From CAZADH01 sp964483805 (GTDB taxonomy: Bacteria > Muiribacteriota > Ozemobacteria > Ozemobacterales > Ozemobacteraceae), in contig CAZADH010000064.1 of assembly GCA_964483805.1 (NCBI GenBank), positions 1-24,434 of the forward strand: 24,434 nucleotides of DNA, read 5' to 3'. Below are positions 1 to 7,759 of this stretch, piece after piece. A model generated the notes under the pieces. The model did not search any database. It was not told where the DNA came from and worked only from the letters and a program-made list of their open reading frames with translations. Position 1 is the first letter of the stretch; every line of letters begins with the position of its first letter. Position numbers and translations under genes: made by a program.

Positions 1-3000
1 GCCGTCACGGCCGCGCGCACGGCTTCGGGAAACGGTCTCGCCGGAGTCTCATGAAACACCGCGAGGATCTTGTCGCCGATGAATTTGTCGATCTCACCGC
101 CGTGGTCGCGGACAATCGGGGATAGGGTCTGCAGGTGACGGTTGAGTTCGGCCACGAGCAGATGGGGTGCCGTCGAGGTCAGGATCTTCTTGAAACCCGC
201 CACTTGTGCGAACAGCACGACACAGTGCGCGGAGCGGCCGGCGAGCGTGGCCTCGTCGAGCGCGTGCCGACCCGCGATTTCGCGCACCGAATCGGAGACG
301 AAGCGCCCGAGCAGACGTCCCCGTTGGGCTTCGCTGGCCATCTTGTTGAAGGCCCGGGCCAGAACCCCGAACTCCCCGGTCCAGTGTTCGGGCAGACGCC
401 GCGAGTAATCACCGTCGGTAACGGCACGGCAGGCGGCGACCAGTCCATGCACCGGATCGAGGAACTGTCGCGCTACTGTGCCAGCGAGAACGACGATGAG
501 CAGACCGATGGCCAGCAATACGAGCCGATCGACCGCGTGACCCTGGCGGACCGGTTGCAGCAGAGAACCGATCGAGACGGCTGCGGTGATGATGTAATCA
601 CCAAGGTTGCGCGTGGGATAAAATACAATGTATGCTTCTTCGCTGCCGCTCGCCACGACCATGCTGACCGGTTCGTTGTTCTTGGCGGCGACCATGCGTG
701 GCGCGATGTAGGGGGCAGGCGCACTCGTCCCGCGATTGCGCATGGGTGGGTCGAGAATGCGGTTGTTGGCGGCGAACGTCACGAAGGGGGGCTCGAGGTC
801 GACGTCGCACCACTCCTGCACCGAAAACGAGAATGTGGTCGCAGCGAAACGGTGGTCGGTGTCGAGTTCTGCGAAGCTGGTGAACACAAGACGTTCGAGG
901 CAGGGGCGGCCGAGTTCGATCTTGATGACCGTGTTTTTGCCGCCTGCGGTCGGCTGGTCGCGACCGAACAACAACCGCTCGCTCTCTCCTCCGAGTCGCG
1001 TGAAATCCCAAAACACGGGACGCAGAAAACAGTGCGCGGTGGCCTCGTCGCCGAAGATGATCAGATGCCCGTTTCTGAAGGTATCGAGCTCGGAGCGGAC
1101 GAGCAAGCGGCTCGACTCGACCATGCCAACCCCTTCGGCCCCGGCGTTTTCCTGGTCAGAACCACGCAGCCCCTCGATGAGGTCGGTGATCAGATCCCAC
1201 GCGTAGGCGTCGCGTGCCGGGTTGGACACCTCGCTGGAGAATCCGGTGATCGAGCGACCGCGGGGTGGCGTGACGATCGCGCGGGTGACCGGCAGTCCGC
1301 GGGAGTAAAGCCGTTTCAGCATCCGCTCGCTCGCCGCTTGGATCGCTTGGGCGCGGTCGGCACTGGGCGGCGCGACGGCGGCTGATGCGATTTCGGGATC
1401 GGCCGACTCACGCAAGAGCAGATGGCGAGCCCAGTCGAGGACCATGTCGGCGCCAGAGTCACAGCGCTCGACGGCGGTGTGAATCGTCGCGCGGGCATCG
1501 GCGCGAACGCCGGTTTCAGTTTCGCTGGCCGATCGCTCGAGGATGGTTGCGGTCAAGACGAGCGTTGGCACGAGGGCGCCGACGAACGCCGACACCAACT
1601 GGCCTCGGACCCCGATTCGTTGCTTGCCGGTCATCGAGAGCGCATGCAGGACCAACAGCACCCCGACGGCGAACCACAGGGTCAGGAAGATCCACGGCAG
1701 CGGTGTCATTCTGCCCAGCACATCCCGCCAAAGCAGTTGTTGTGCCAGAACGACGCGGACGGACTGGGTGCCAACGTAAATGCTGGGAGGCGAGTGAACG
1801 ACCCAGTCGCCCACCATGGATGTGCCGAAGAGAATCTCGTCGGGGCGGTCACGAAGCGTATCTGCCAGGCTGGACCCGGCGTGAAGGGTGCTCGTGGCAA
1901 GTCCCACGCCGGCATGGGTGATGGCCACGCGAAAACGTGCATTCGCCCACGTCTGGCACAGTCTGCGTTCGGCAGGGCGCACCCAGCCTTCGGCAGGGTC
2001 GAAGGTGGCGATGAACATGCCGAATTGTTGTTCCAGGGAACGCAGTCCGCCATCACGGGTCGATCGATCGCACCGGCGATTGGGCGAATGGACCGCCCAG
2101 GCCCGGGGCCACGGCAGACTGCTGGCGCTTGCCGGTCGCTGCTGGAAGGAGGTGAGACGGTGCCACTCGAGGTTTTCGAGGTAACAGATGCGCGGCAACT
2201 CGAACAGCGAACTCCAGCGCGCCCTGGTTTCGACGAGCTTGAGCATGCTGAAAAGGTAGCCCGGGTCGACGATGGATCGTGAATACAGTGTATGCATCCA
2301 GTCCGTCAGGGCCGCGGTGTGCCGCACGGGGTCGTGGATCTCGTTACCGGTCGGCGGCCAACGCTGCAAGCTCGAGAGGTTGAGGGCGCGGTCTCGTTCG
2401 TCGGCGGCGAAACCACACTGGGCAGCGATTCTGCTGGTTGCTGTTCCCAGGAGGTAGACCTGGGCCATGGATGCGACTGGCGAGCCCGTGGCTGGCGAAG
2501 AGGTCTCCCCTGGGGGCAGGTGATCGATGTAGGCCCAGCGCAGCCCGGGATACGAGTCGGTCGCGTTGCGCAAGAGATGGGCAAGCGCAGAGGCGACTCC
2601 CGTCTCATATTGCTGCTGTATGCATGCCAGTTGCGTCGCCGACGCGACGATGGCGCGAAGGTCCTGCGACAGGGACAGCTCCGGATCGAACCCCGCCAGC
2701 ACGGACGGCGCAGCCTCGCGCAACCGCTGCTTGATCTCCTGGCCCACGGTGGCTTGCGTCGTCGAATAGAGCAACATGGTCGCGACCCCGAGCAACATGA
2801 CCGGCGCGAGCCAGAAAGCGAACAACCATGCGGACGGCGCGCGCGATGCAGGCGTGCCGGGTTGCGCAGACTCTCCGGGCGGGTCGTTTGCACTGCGCGA
2901 AACTGGCGTTTCGCGCCCCAATCGTGGCTGGCACGATGGTTGGGGCGTCGCGGGTGTCTGGGTTGACAGCGGGGCGAAGGCTTCCCATGCGCTGGGTTCG

Positions 3001-3731
3001 TCATCCACCGGGATGAAATGGGTTGTGGTTGCCAGCGCACTGCGCACGCGGTCCGAGACGACGATGCGGGTTGCCCGTCCCTTCTTTGACGCGGCCTCCA
3101 GTTCGGCGGACCGAGCCACCGGATCGCCCAAAACGGTGTAGTCGAGGCGGACCTGCTCGTCGCCCAGGGCACCGGCCAACACGGGGCCGGCGTCAATGCC
3201 CACCCCGATCGCGTAGCTGAACCGGTCTGCAGACTTGCGTTGGCCAAGCAGGTCGCGGTGGGCCGTCATCATGCGTTCGGCGGCAGCATAGGCGCGCGCC
3301 TCGACCGTCGTGCCGTCGTTGGCTGGATAGAAGACGGCGACAATGGCATCGCCAATGAAGCGATCGATGACGCCACCGCAACTCTGGATGGCCGCAGTCA
3401 TGGCCTTGAGATGGTCGTTGAGGGTACTGAACATCTCGCTGGCAGAGTGACGCTCAGACAGCGTGGTGAAATCACGGATGTCGGTGGTCAATACGGCGAC
3501 CTCTCGTTGATGGCCAGCCAGGATCTCCTGCAGATCGCCCCCGGCGACGACGTCGAGCACCTGGGGCGCGACGAAACGGGTCAGCGTCCGGCGTTCGCGC
3601 AGGCTCCAGGTCATGCCATCCAGCATCTGGGTCGCCTCGCCGACCTCATCGGCCCGCGCGATGTGTAGATCGACAGCGAGATCGCCAGCGGCGATGCGGT
3701 CGAGGCCATGGCTCATGGCGCGCAGCGGCAC
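1..3731 (-). CDS. Fused double class III nucleotide cyclase (HAMP-C1-like / 4TM-sensor-HAMP-C2-like), partial at both ends
   Basis: One uninterrupted minus-strand frame of about 1243 codons leaves the window at its 3' end. Numbering from GTG 3731: HAMP remnant 1-45; cyclase unit 1 at about 75-240; Pro/Ser-rich linker; TM near 302-320; large extracytoplasmic region; TMs near 680-700 and 710-730; second extracytoplasmic region; TM near 1067-1085; HAMP; cyclase unit 2 from about 1165. Unit 1 keeps both metal aspartates (Asp84 in TTDIRDFTT, Asp128 in DRFIGDAIVAVF) and Thr199, but has Arg124 for the adenine-contacting Lys, Ala206 for the catalytic Asn and Glu210 for the catalytic Arg. Unit 2 has Gln1176 for the first metal Asp (VVLFAQVAGF), and keeps Lys1216 and Asp1220; its Asn/Arg region lies outside the window. 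The two half-sites look complementary. GTG 3731 was chosen because it retains the HAMP proline and follows GGGAG by 9 bases; ATG 3716 is the alternative. The TM expected just before the HAMP is missing. Confidence 0.85.
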   Translation of the reverse strand, partial: MPLRAMSHGLDRIAAGDLAVDLHIARADEVGEATQMLDGMTWSLRERRTLTRFVAPQVLDVVAGGDLQEILAGHQREVAVLTTDIRDFTTLSERHSASEMFSTLNDHLKAMTAAIQSCGGVIDRFIGDAIVAVFYPANDGTTVEARAYAAAERMMTAHRDLLGQRKSADRFSYAIGVGIDAGPVLAGALGDEQVRLDYTVLGDPVARSAELEAASKKGRATRIVVSDRVRSALATTTHFIPVDDEPSAWEAFAPLSTQTPATPQPSCQPRLGRETPVSRSANDPPGESAQPGTPASRAPSAWLFAFWLAPVMLLGVATMLLYSTTQATVGQEIKQRLREAAPSVLAGFDPELSLSQDLRAIVASATQLACIQQQYETGVASALAHLLRNATDSYPGLRWAYIDHLPPGETSSPATGSPVASMAQVYLLGTATSRIAAQCGFAADERDRALNLSSLQRWPPTGNEIHDPVRHTAALTDWMHTLYSRSIVDPGYLFSMLKLVETRARWSSLFELPRICYLENLEWHRLTSFQQRPASASSLPWPRAWAVHSPNRRCDRSTRDGGLRSLEQQFGMFIATFDPAEGWVRPAERRLCQTWANARFRVAITHAGVGLATSTLHAGSSLADTLRDRPDEILFGTSMVGDWVVHSPPSIYVGTQSVRVVLAQQLLWRDVLGRMTPLPWIFLTLWFAVGVLLVLHALSMTGKQRIGVRGQLVSAFVGALVPTLVLTATILERSASETETGVRADARATIHTAVERCDSGADMVLDWARHLLLRESADPEIASAAVAPPSADRAQAIQAASERMLKRLYSRGLPVTRAIVTPPRGRSITGFSSEVSNPARDAYAWDLITDLIEGLRGSDQENAGAEGVGMVESSRLLVRSELDTFRNGHLIIFGDEATAHCFLRPVFWDFTRLGGESERLLFGRDQPTAGGKNTVIKIELGRPCLERLVFTSFAELDTDHRFAATTFSFSVQEWCDVDLEPPFVTFAANNRILDPPMRNRGTSAPAPYIAPRMVAAKNNEPVSMVVASGSEEAYIVFYPTRNLGDYIITAAVSIGSLLQPVRQGHAVDRLVLLAIGLLIVVLAGTVARQFLDPVHGLVAACRAVTDGDYSRRLPEHWTGEFGVLARAFNKMASEAQRGRLLGRFVSDSVREIAGRHALDEATLAGRSAHCVVLFAQVAGFKKILTSTAPHLLVAELNRHLQTLSPIVRDHGGEIDKFIGDKILAVFHETPARPFPEAVRAAVT

Positions 3732-3823
3732 GGCTGCCGGCTCCCGGCGCGCCGCAGGGCATTCCGACGGGGCCGGGCGTACCGGCGTCGCCGCTGAGCG
3801 AGCGGGAGCGGATTCTCCTGTTG
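3717..3823. other. Head-to-head junction with two apparently truncated genes and a short hairpin
   Basis: To the left, minus-strand cyclase coding begins in the middle of a HAMP domain (VPLRAMSHGLDRIAAGDL). The same frame upstream is not hydrophobic, so the expected transmembrane helix is absent. To the right, the plus-strand frame reads convincingly as protein upstream of its first start codons (ASPLSERERILLL directly before TTG 3821/ATG 3824), with no ATG, GTG or TTG start further back to 3731. Both frames stay open through the interval. A hairpin, GCCGG-CTC-CCGGC, sits at 3736-3748 and overlaps the palindrome GGCGCGCC at 3746-3753. I infer an inversion, deletion or assembly-chimera breakpoint near 3731-3790. 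No convincing promoter for either gene was seen here. Confidence 0.5.
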
Positions 3824-4735
3824 ATGAAGGGTGGCGAACTGGGCGAGGCGCGCATGCGCACCGAGTTTCTCTTGACGCGACAGCCCGATAACCCCGAGCA
3901 CAAGGCATTGCTTGCCGACATTCATGAGGCCAGCGGCAACCGGGCCGATGCCTTGCGTTTGCTCGAGGAGTTGCTGATCGATGCTCCGGCCAACACGGCC
4001 TTGACGACCCGGATTCACCATTTGCGTGAAGATCTGACCGAACGACGCCTGTGGCAGACGGTGATGGGGTGCAGCCTGGCGTTTCTCGTCAGCCTCTTGT
4101 GGGTGCAACCCGAGCTGAGCGTGGCATTTGCTGCGGTCGGCACCGGTCTTGGGGTTTGGGGGGTCCTGGCCTGGCGGCGGTGTCCGACGAATCGACGGGG
4201 TTGGCTGGCGGCCACGAGCATTCTCGTCTTGTTGACGGTCATCAGCGTAGGCCAGAAGCTGCAAGTCAGTTATGTGATCATGCGCCTGCACGAAGATGCA
4301 CAACGTATGCTCGATTCTGGCACCCCCTGTCGGGCCGTGCCGTATTTCGAGGCATTGCTCGCGCTCGCTCCTGGTGACACCAGGGCGGCGGCCATGCTGC
4401 CACGGTGTCGGTTTCTTGCCGATCGTCAGGCATTTTTGCACACGCTGGCCGACAGTCGGGTCAACTTGCCATTGATCGAGGCGCAGTATCAGGCGCTCGT
4501 CGCCCGCTATGGGTTCCAAGCCTGGTTCAGCCAGGAAATCATGGGGGCCGAGGGGCAGATGTTGCTCAAGCGGGCCGAGTCGCTCATGGAAAACGGCCGG
4601 TGGCTCGAATCGCAGGCGGTGCTTGCCAGCCCGCCGGGTCTGTTGCCGCCCGACCTGATGCAGCAGTGGGGCCGCATGCGCGAAGAACTGACGCGGCGCC
4701 AGACGGCCGGCACGACGACGGTCGGCGAGCGCTGA
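3821..4735 (+). CDS. TPR-like membrane protein, probably N-terminally truncated
   Basis: The protein is about 304 residues and of unknown specific function. Residues 1-65 form a TPR-like helical repeat (GELGEARMRTEFLL, then a PDNPEHKALLADIHEASGN-type second helix, then ADALRLLEELLIDAP). Two or three membrane segments follow: about 80-97 (a CSLAFLVSLLWVQ core), about 100-117 (AAVGTGLGVWGVLAW) and about 129-145 (ATSILVLLTVISVGQ). The C-terminal half has helical-repeat character (AVPYFEALLALAPGDTRAA; ESLMENGRWLESQAVL). TTG 3821 is followed at once by ATG 3824; no good ribosome binding site fits either. In-frame codons upstream still read like a TPR protein (LSERERILLL), so the true start is probably lost at the junction to the left. 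It converges on the saccharopine dehydrogenase gene across a shared hairpin. It could be a scaffold or adaptor, but nothing in the sequence names a partner. Confidence 0.75.
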   Translation: MMKGGELGEARMRTEFLLTRQPDNPEHKALLADIHEASGNRADALRLLEELLIDAPANTALTTRIHHLREDLTERRLWQTVMGCSLAFLVSLLWVQPELSVAFAAVGTGLGVWGVLAWRRCPTNRRGWLAATSILVLLTVISVGQKLQVSYVIMRLHEDAQRMLDSGTPCRAVPYFEALLALAPGDTRAAAMLPRCRFLADRQAFLHTLADSRVNLPLIEAQYQALVARYGFQAWFSQEIMGAEGQMLLKRAESLMENGRWLESQAVLASPPGLLPPDLMQQWGRMREELTRRQTAGTTTVGER

Positions 4736-4750
4736 AGCAATACAAAGTAA

Positions 4751-4787
4751 AACGCCCTGCCGCGGCGGTCGGCCGATGCAGGGCGTT
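4751..4787. terminator. Bidirectional hairpin terminator between convergent genes
   Basis: A perfect 10-bp inverted repeat (AACGCCCTGC at 4751-4760, GCAGGGCGTT at 4778-4787) encloses a GC-rich loop. It lies between the stop of the plus-strand TPR gene (4735) and the stop of the minus-strand gene (4803). An A-rich run on its left (AAAGTAAAA) gives a U-rich tail for the minus-strand transcript; the plus-strand tail is weak (TTGGGG). Position between two stop codons supports termination in both directions. Confidence 0.75.
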
Positions 4788-4802
4788 GGGGTCGGTGTTG
4801 GC

Positions 4803-6149
4803 TCAGCGACCGGACAAACGGATGGTAGCGTCGAGACAGCGGATGCCCATGGTCTCGAGTTCGTCGAGGACCGGATTGTAGACCTCTGGCATGACCGGGA
4901 TCTGCACGCCGCGGACATTGGCGAAATTGCCCTCGAGAATGTGGCGGACAGCGATGGCGGCCGGCAGGCTCACGGTTCGGCTCATGGCCGAATCGCCCTC
5001 GGGTTGGCCGCAGTCGATGAGGGTTGAGGTGATCCGTTCGGTGCGGGTGGGGTAGACCGCCATGAAATCGTGGAACAACACGATCATGTCGCGCTCCTTG
5101 GGCCCGAGTTCGAGTTTCTTCATCAGGTGGGCACAGAGCAGATCGAGGAGATTGTTCGGGCCGGCCGGGACCGGGGCATCGCCGTCGAGACCGAGCCAGG
5201 TCAACCGCTGCACCGGGTTGGCTTCCGGTGACATGCCCCAGTGCTTGCACAGATCGTCGTGCAGGCTCCCCTTGCCGGGTACCATGGTGCGCAGCACCTG
5301 GCCCCAGGTCTTGCCGGCCAGATCGTTGCGGGGCGTGTCGTTGAGCCATCCCAACGCGGCCATGCGGTACCAGAACTCGCACCATCCTGGATTGCGCAAC
5401 GTGCAGCGGTAGAGAGTGCGGGCTTCTTTGATCCCGTAAATTTCTTGATAGGGCAGGGAGTTGCGGTTGAAGTAACTCTCGAAAGCGCCGGCGCCAGGGA
5501 CTTCGATGAGCCAGTGGTTGTTGAACAACTCCGGACCCGGGACCTCGACGACCCGACCCTCTTCGAGATACTTGGCCGTATTGCGACCGGCCATGAGCAC
5601 GCCGCGCGGACTCCAACTGAACTTGTAACCCAGCGGGTTGGTGTTGGCCTCCGGGGCCGGCAGCCCGCCGCAATAGGACTTGAACGCATGGACCTGGCCG
5701 CCGTCACGATGCACGCGGTCGATGATGCGCATTGCCGACATGTGGTCGATGCCGGGGTCGAGACCGATCTCGTTGAGGATGAGAATGCCGGCTTCACGGG
5801 CGGCGACGTCGAGCGCCTTCATCTTGTCGCTCACGTAGCTGGTCGTGACCATGTGCTTCTTGTGCTTGATGCACAACTCGGCAATCGTGACGTGGTGGAT
5901 GTAGGGGACGAGGCTGATGGCGACATCGCAGTTCTCGATCAGTGCCTCGAGCGACCCCTTGTCTTCGACGTTGAGTGGTTTCGCGTGGCCACGGGCAAAA
6001 CCGCGCACCAGTTCCTCGGCCTTGGCGACGGTGCGGCTCGCACAAATGACGGTATGCGGCGTCTTCTGCAGGAGATAGTGCACCAGCGGCCGCGCCACCA
6101 GGCCCGCGCCCAACACGAGTACGTTCTGTTGTTTCTTGTTCTTGGTCAT
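4803..6149 (-). CDS. Saccharopine dehydrogenase (L-glutamate-forming), AASS C-terminal/Lys9 type
   Basis: This 448-residue cytosolic oxidoreductase would oxidise saccharopine to 2-aminoadipate-6-semialdehyde plus glutamate. It has an N-terminal Rossmann nucleotide-binding motif (GAGLVARPL, 14-22) and the family signatures GLDPGIDHMSAM (129-140), SYCGGLPAPE (158-167) and NPLGYKFSWSPRGVL (171-185), and it ends with a PVMPEVYNPVLDELE segment. Length matches the saccharopine-dehydrogenase half of the animal and plant bifunctional enzyme. The start follows AAAGGAG with 5-6 bases spacing. The gene directly upstream encodes the lysine-ketoglutarate reductase half, which strongly supports a saccharopine pathway of lysine breakdown. 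The order of reductase then dehydrogenase matches the domain order of the eukaryotic fusion. A 122-base gap separates the two and holds a palindrome, so the genes may be partly uncoupled. Confidence 0.92.
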   Translation of the reverse strand: MTKNKKQQNVLVLGAGLVARPLVHYLLQKTPHTVICASRTVAKAEELVRGFARGHAKPLNVEDKGSLEALIENCDVAISLVPYIHHVTIAELCIKHKKHMVTTSYVSDKMKALDVAAREAGILILNEIGLDPGIDHMSAMRIIDRVHRDGGQVHAFKSYCGGLPAPEANTNPLGYKFSWSPRGVLMAGRNTAKYLEEGRVVEVPGPELFNNHWLIEVPGAGAFESYFNRNSLPYQEIYGIKEARTLYRCTLRNPGWCEFWYRMAALGWLNDTPRNDLAGKTWGQVLRTMVPGKGSLHDDLCKHWGMSPEANPVQRLTWLGLDGDAPVPAGPNNLLDLLCAHLMKKLELGPKERDMIVLFHDFMAVYPTRTERITSTLIDCGQPEGDSAMSRTVSLPAAIAVRHILEGNFANVRGVQIPVMPEVYNPVLDELETMGIRCLDATIRLSGR

Positions 6150-6206
6150 TCCGTTCCGCTCCTTTCGTTTGCCGGGCGCGCACGCAATGGCCCCGGGGTG
6201 TGCTCA

Positions 6207-6220
6207 AACGTAAATACGTT
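6207..6220. promoter_or_regulatory. Palindrome in the gap between the two lysine-degradation genes
   Basis: AACGTA-AA-TACGTT is a perfect 6-bp inverted repeat with a 2-base centre, lying 58 bases upstream of the saccharopine dehydrogenase start. It abuts the AT-rich stretch GTTATAATG, unusual in this GC-rich DNA. A -10-like TATAAC can be read on the minus strand beside it, but no good -35 sits at the right distance. It may be an operator for an internal promoter; function is inferred only. Confidence 0.35.
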
Positions 6221-6271
6221 ATAATGTCGTTGTCTTGTTTGCCGGCCGGTCGGCCGCCGTGACCCCGATGC

Positions 6272-7594
6272 TCACTTTTCGAGAAACGCGCGCATGAACG
6301 CGTAATCCGGGGTGAACTCGCCGCGCCAGAGGATGACCGCGCGGCGCAGCGGCGCCGGCAAGGTGCAGTCTGCGAACGGTTTTGCGGTGTCGAGGGTGCA
6401 CAGTTCGGGCATCAGGGGCATGAGGGCCTGGCTGAACTCTTGCGAGGCCTCGGTCGACAGTTCGCACGGCAGGTTGTCGACCGCCATGACGATCGGGCCG
6501 TGTCCACGCACCCCGTCTTGGCTCGTGGCGGTGTCTGGATCGTAGACGAAGACCGGATAATCGGGCTGCGTCGCTTTGACGGTGAATTCGATACCACCGT
6601 CGATATCGCAGGAAATGTCGCCGACAATCATGAGCTTCGGGGTGCGGCCCGCGCCCCACATCGCGCGGGCGTCGGCACACGACAACAGTCGGGGGCACTG
6701 GGGGGTCCAGTAAATACAATTAACGAGAATCGACAACTTTTCGGCATACTGACGAAAGTTGGTCACGTATTGCTCGGGGTGGGCGAAATAGTGGTTCTTG
6801 TCGAACGGCGTGCCCGCGGCTGCCGGTCTGACCGTGTGTTCTTCACGGAACACGACCTTGATGAAGCGCCTGGTATCGTCGGTGGCTGCGTTGGTGACGT
6901 CGAGGTGCAGCAGTTCCTCGGGGGTGACTTCGCGATGCGGCAGCAGATCGAAGATCTCCTGGGCACCACGGGACACGTTGCCGTAACCGGCAAACCCGAT
7001 GACCGCCGGTGCCAGACCGGCCGGCAACCCGTGCTTGGCAATCTCGCCGCCGATGAGCCGGATGGCGAGTTTGGCCGCCTCGAGACTGGGATACTCGTGG
7101 GCCTTGCGAATGCGCGACAACGGCGTGGTCACGCCCTGCGACTCGAGGCGGGCCCCGAGTGCCCATAGCGTGTCGATCATCCCGGCCAGACCGGCATGAC
7201 GGCCGAAGAACACCAGGCGCCGCCCGTCGTCGTCGACGATGCGCTCGTAATCCAGCAGGGTGCAGCCGAGTTCGGCCAGGCGCGCCAACATCGGCATGTT
7301 GTGCGGTTGCCCCTTGACCGTGTGCGAGAAAAACAAATAGGAGCCGTTCTTGCGGAAGAACTCGAGCGGCATCTCCTTCACACCCATCACCAGGTCACAG
7401 GCCGAAAGGTCTTCGGAGACCTCGGCGCCGGTGCGTTGATACTCCGCGTCATGAAACGCCCGAATCGATGAGGGTTGCATGATGGCGCGGACCGAGTGCA
7501 TGGCGCCCAGCATGGCGATATCGGCGGGGACGAGCGGCACCCGTCGTTCCCACACGCTCTTGTCTTCTCGTCGAATTCCGAGGGTGAAACCCAT
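6272..7594 (-). CDS. Lysine-ketoglutarate reductase (saccharopine dehydrogenase, lysine-forming; AASS N-terminal type)
   Basis: This 440-residue enzyme would condense lysine with 2-oxoglutarate and reduce the adduct to saccharopine, the first step of saccharopine-route lysine catabolism. Signatures typical of the LKR half of AASS/LKR-SDH are RREDKSVWERRVPLVP (8-23), SHTVKGQPHNMPML (90-103), GYGNVSRGAQEIF (203-215), NCIYWTPQCPRLL (292-304) and GDISCDIDGGIEF (325-337). The fold belongs to the alanine dehydrogenase/PNT-related superfamily. The start at 7594 is chosen because it follows GGGGAGG by 5 bases and begins the conserved domain; the frame stays open upstream to 7681 but without conserved sequence. 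The next gene is the saccharopine-oxidising partner. A promoter and overlapping palindrome lie upstream, pointing to regulated expression. What is split here into two proteins is one bifunctional protein in animals and plants. Confidence 0.93.
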   Translation of the reverse strand: MGFTLGIRREDKSVWERRVPLVPADIAMLGAMHSVRAIMQPSSIRAFHDAEYQRTGAEVSEDLSACDLVMGVKEMPLEFFRKNGSYLFFSHTVKGQPHNMPMLARLAELGCTLLDYERIVDDDGRRLVFFGRHAGLAGMIDTLWALGARLESQGVTTPLSRIRKAHEYPSLEAAKLAIRLIGGEIAKHGLPAGLAPAVIGFAGYGNVSRGAQEIFDLLPHREVTPEELLHLDVTNAATDDTRRFIKVVFREEHTVRPAAAGTPFDKNHYFAHPEQYVTNFRQYAEKLSILVNCIYWTPQCPRLLSCADARAMWGAGRTPKLMIVGDISCDIDGGIEFTVKATQPDYPVFVYDPDTATSQDGVRGHGPIVMAVDNLPCELSTEASQEFSQALMPLMPELCTLDTAKPFADCTLPAPLRRAVILWRGEFTPDYAFMRAFLEK

Positions 7595-7678
7595 TGGCGC
7601 CTCCCCGTGCATGGCGTGTTTCCGGTGGCTAGGTGATGTCCGCCCGGGGCGAGACCGGTGGCCGGCACTCGCGGTGAC

Positions 7679-7693
7679 CACATCATTGATGTG
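7679..7693. promoter_or_regulatory. Operator-like palindrome at the transcription start of the lysine-degradation genes
   Basis: CACATCA-T-TGATGTG is a perfect 7-bp inverted repeat with a 1-base centre. It starts about 10 bases downstream of the -10 box, so it would cover the predicted transcription start and first transcribed bases. Flanking GGTGAC/GTGACC bases extend the symmetry imperfectly. A repressor bound here would block initiation. The size fits a dimeric GntR- or Lrp-type regulator, but no regulator gene is present in the window, so the family is a guess. Confidence 0.5.
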
Positions 7694-7702
7694 ACCGCGC
7701 CG

Positions 7703-7731
7703 AGTATAGCGCGGGCGTACCCCCTCGTCAA
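7703..7731 (-). promoter_or_regulatory. Sigma-70-type promoter for the lysine-ketoglutarate reductase gene
   Basis: On the minus strand, TTGACG (7731-7726) and TATACT (7708-7703) are separated by exactly 17 bases. Each hexamer differs from the consensus at one position. The predicted start near 7696 leaves a leader of about 100 bases before the ATG at 7594. The element lies just after the stop of the upstream glycosyltransferase gene (7760), marking a new transcription unit. Confidence 0.7.
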
Positions 7732-7759
7732 TGAACCCGGGGCGATCAGGCGGGCGCGG

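Noticed and set aside
135..1385. Long plus-strand open frame of 416 codons
   Set aside because: It lies opposite the fused cyclase, whose frame shows clear cyclase and HAMP motifs. The plus-strand translation is Arg/Gly/Asp-rich with no motifs, as expected for the antisense of GC-rich coding DNA.
2306..3247. Minus-strand open frame of 313 codons
   Set aside because: Offset by one base from the real cyclase frame over the same DNA. Its product is Arg/Ser/Pro-rich and has no recognisable domain.
3713..4918. Minus-strand open frame of 401 codons
   Set aside because: Antisense to the TPR/membrane gene, which has proper hydrophobic helices and helical repeats; it also overlaps the end of the saccharopine dehydrogenase gene and the terminator.
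4507..5673. Minus-strand open frame of 388 codons
   Set aside because: Runs in another frame over the saccharopine dehydrogenase gene, whose family signatures are unambiguous.
5241..6224. Plus-strand open frame of 327 codons
   Set aside because: Antisense shadow of the saccharopine dehydrogenase gene.
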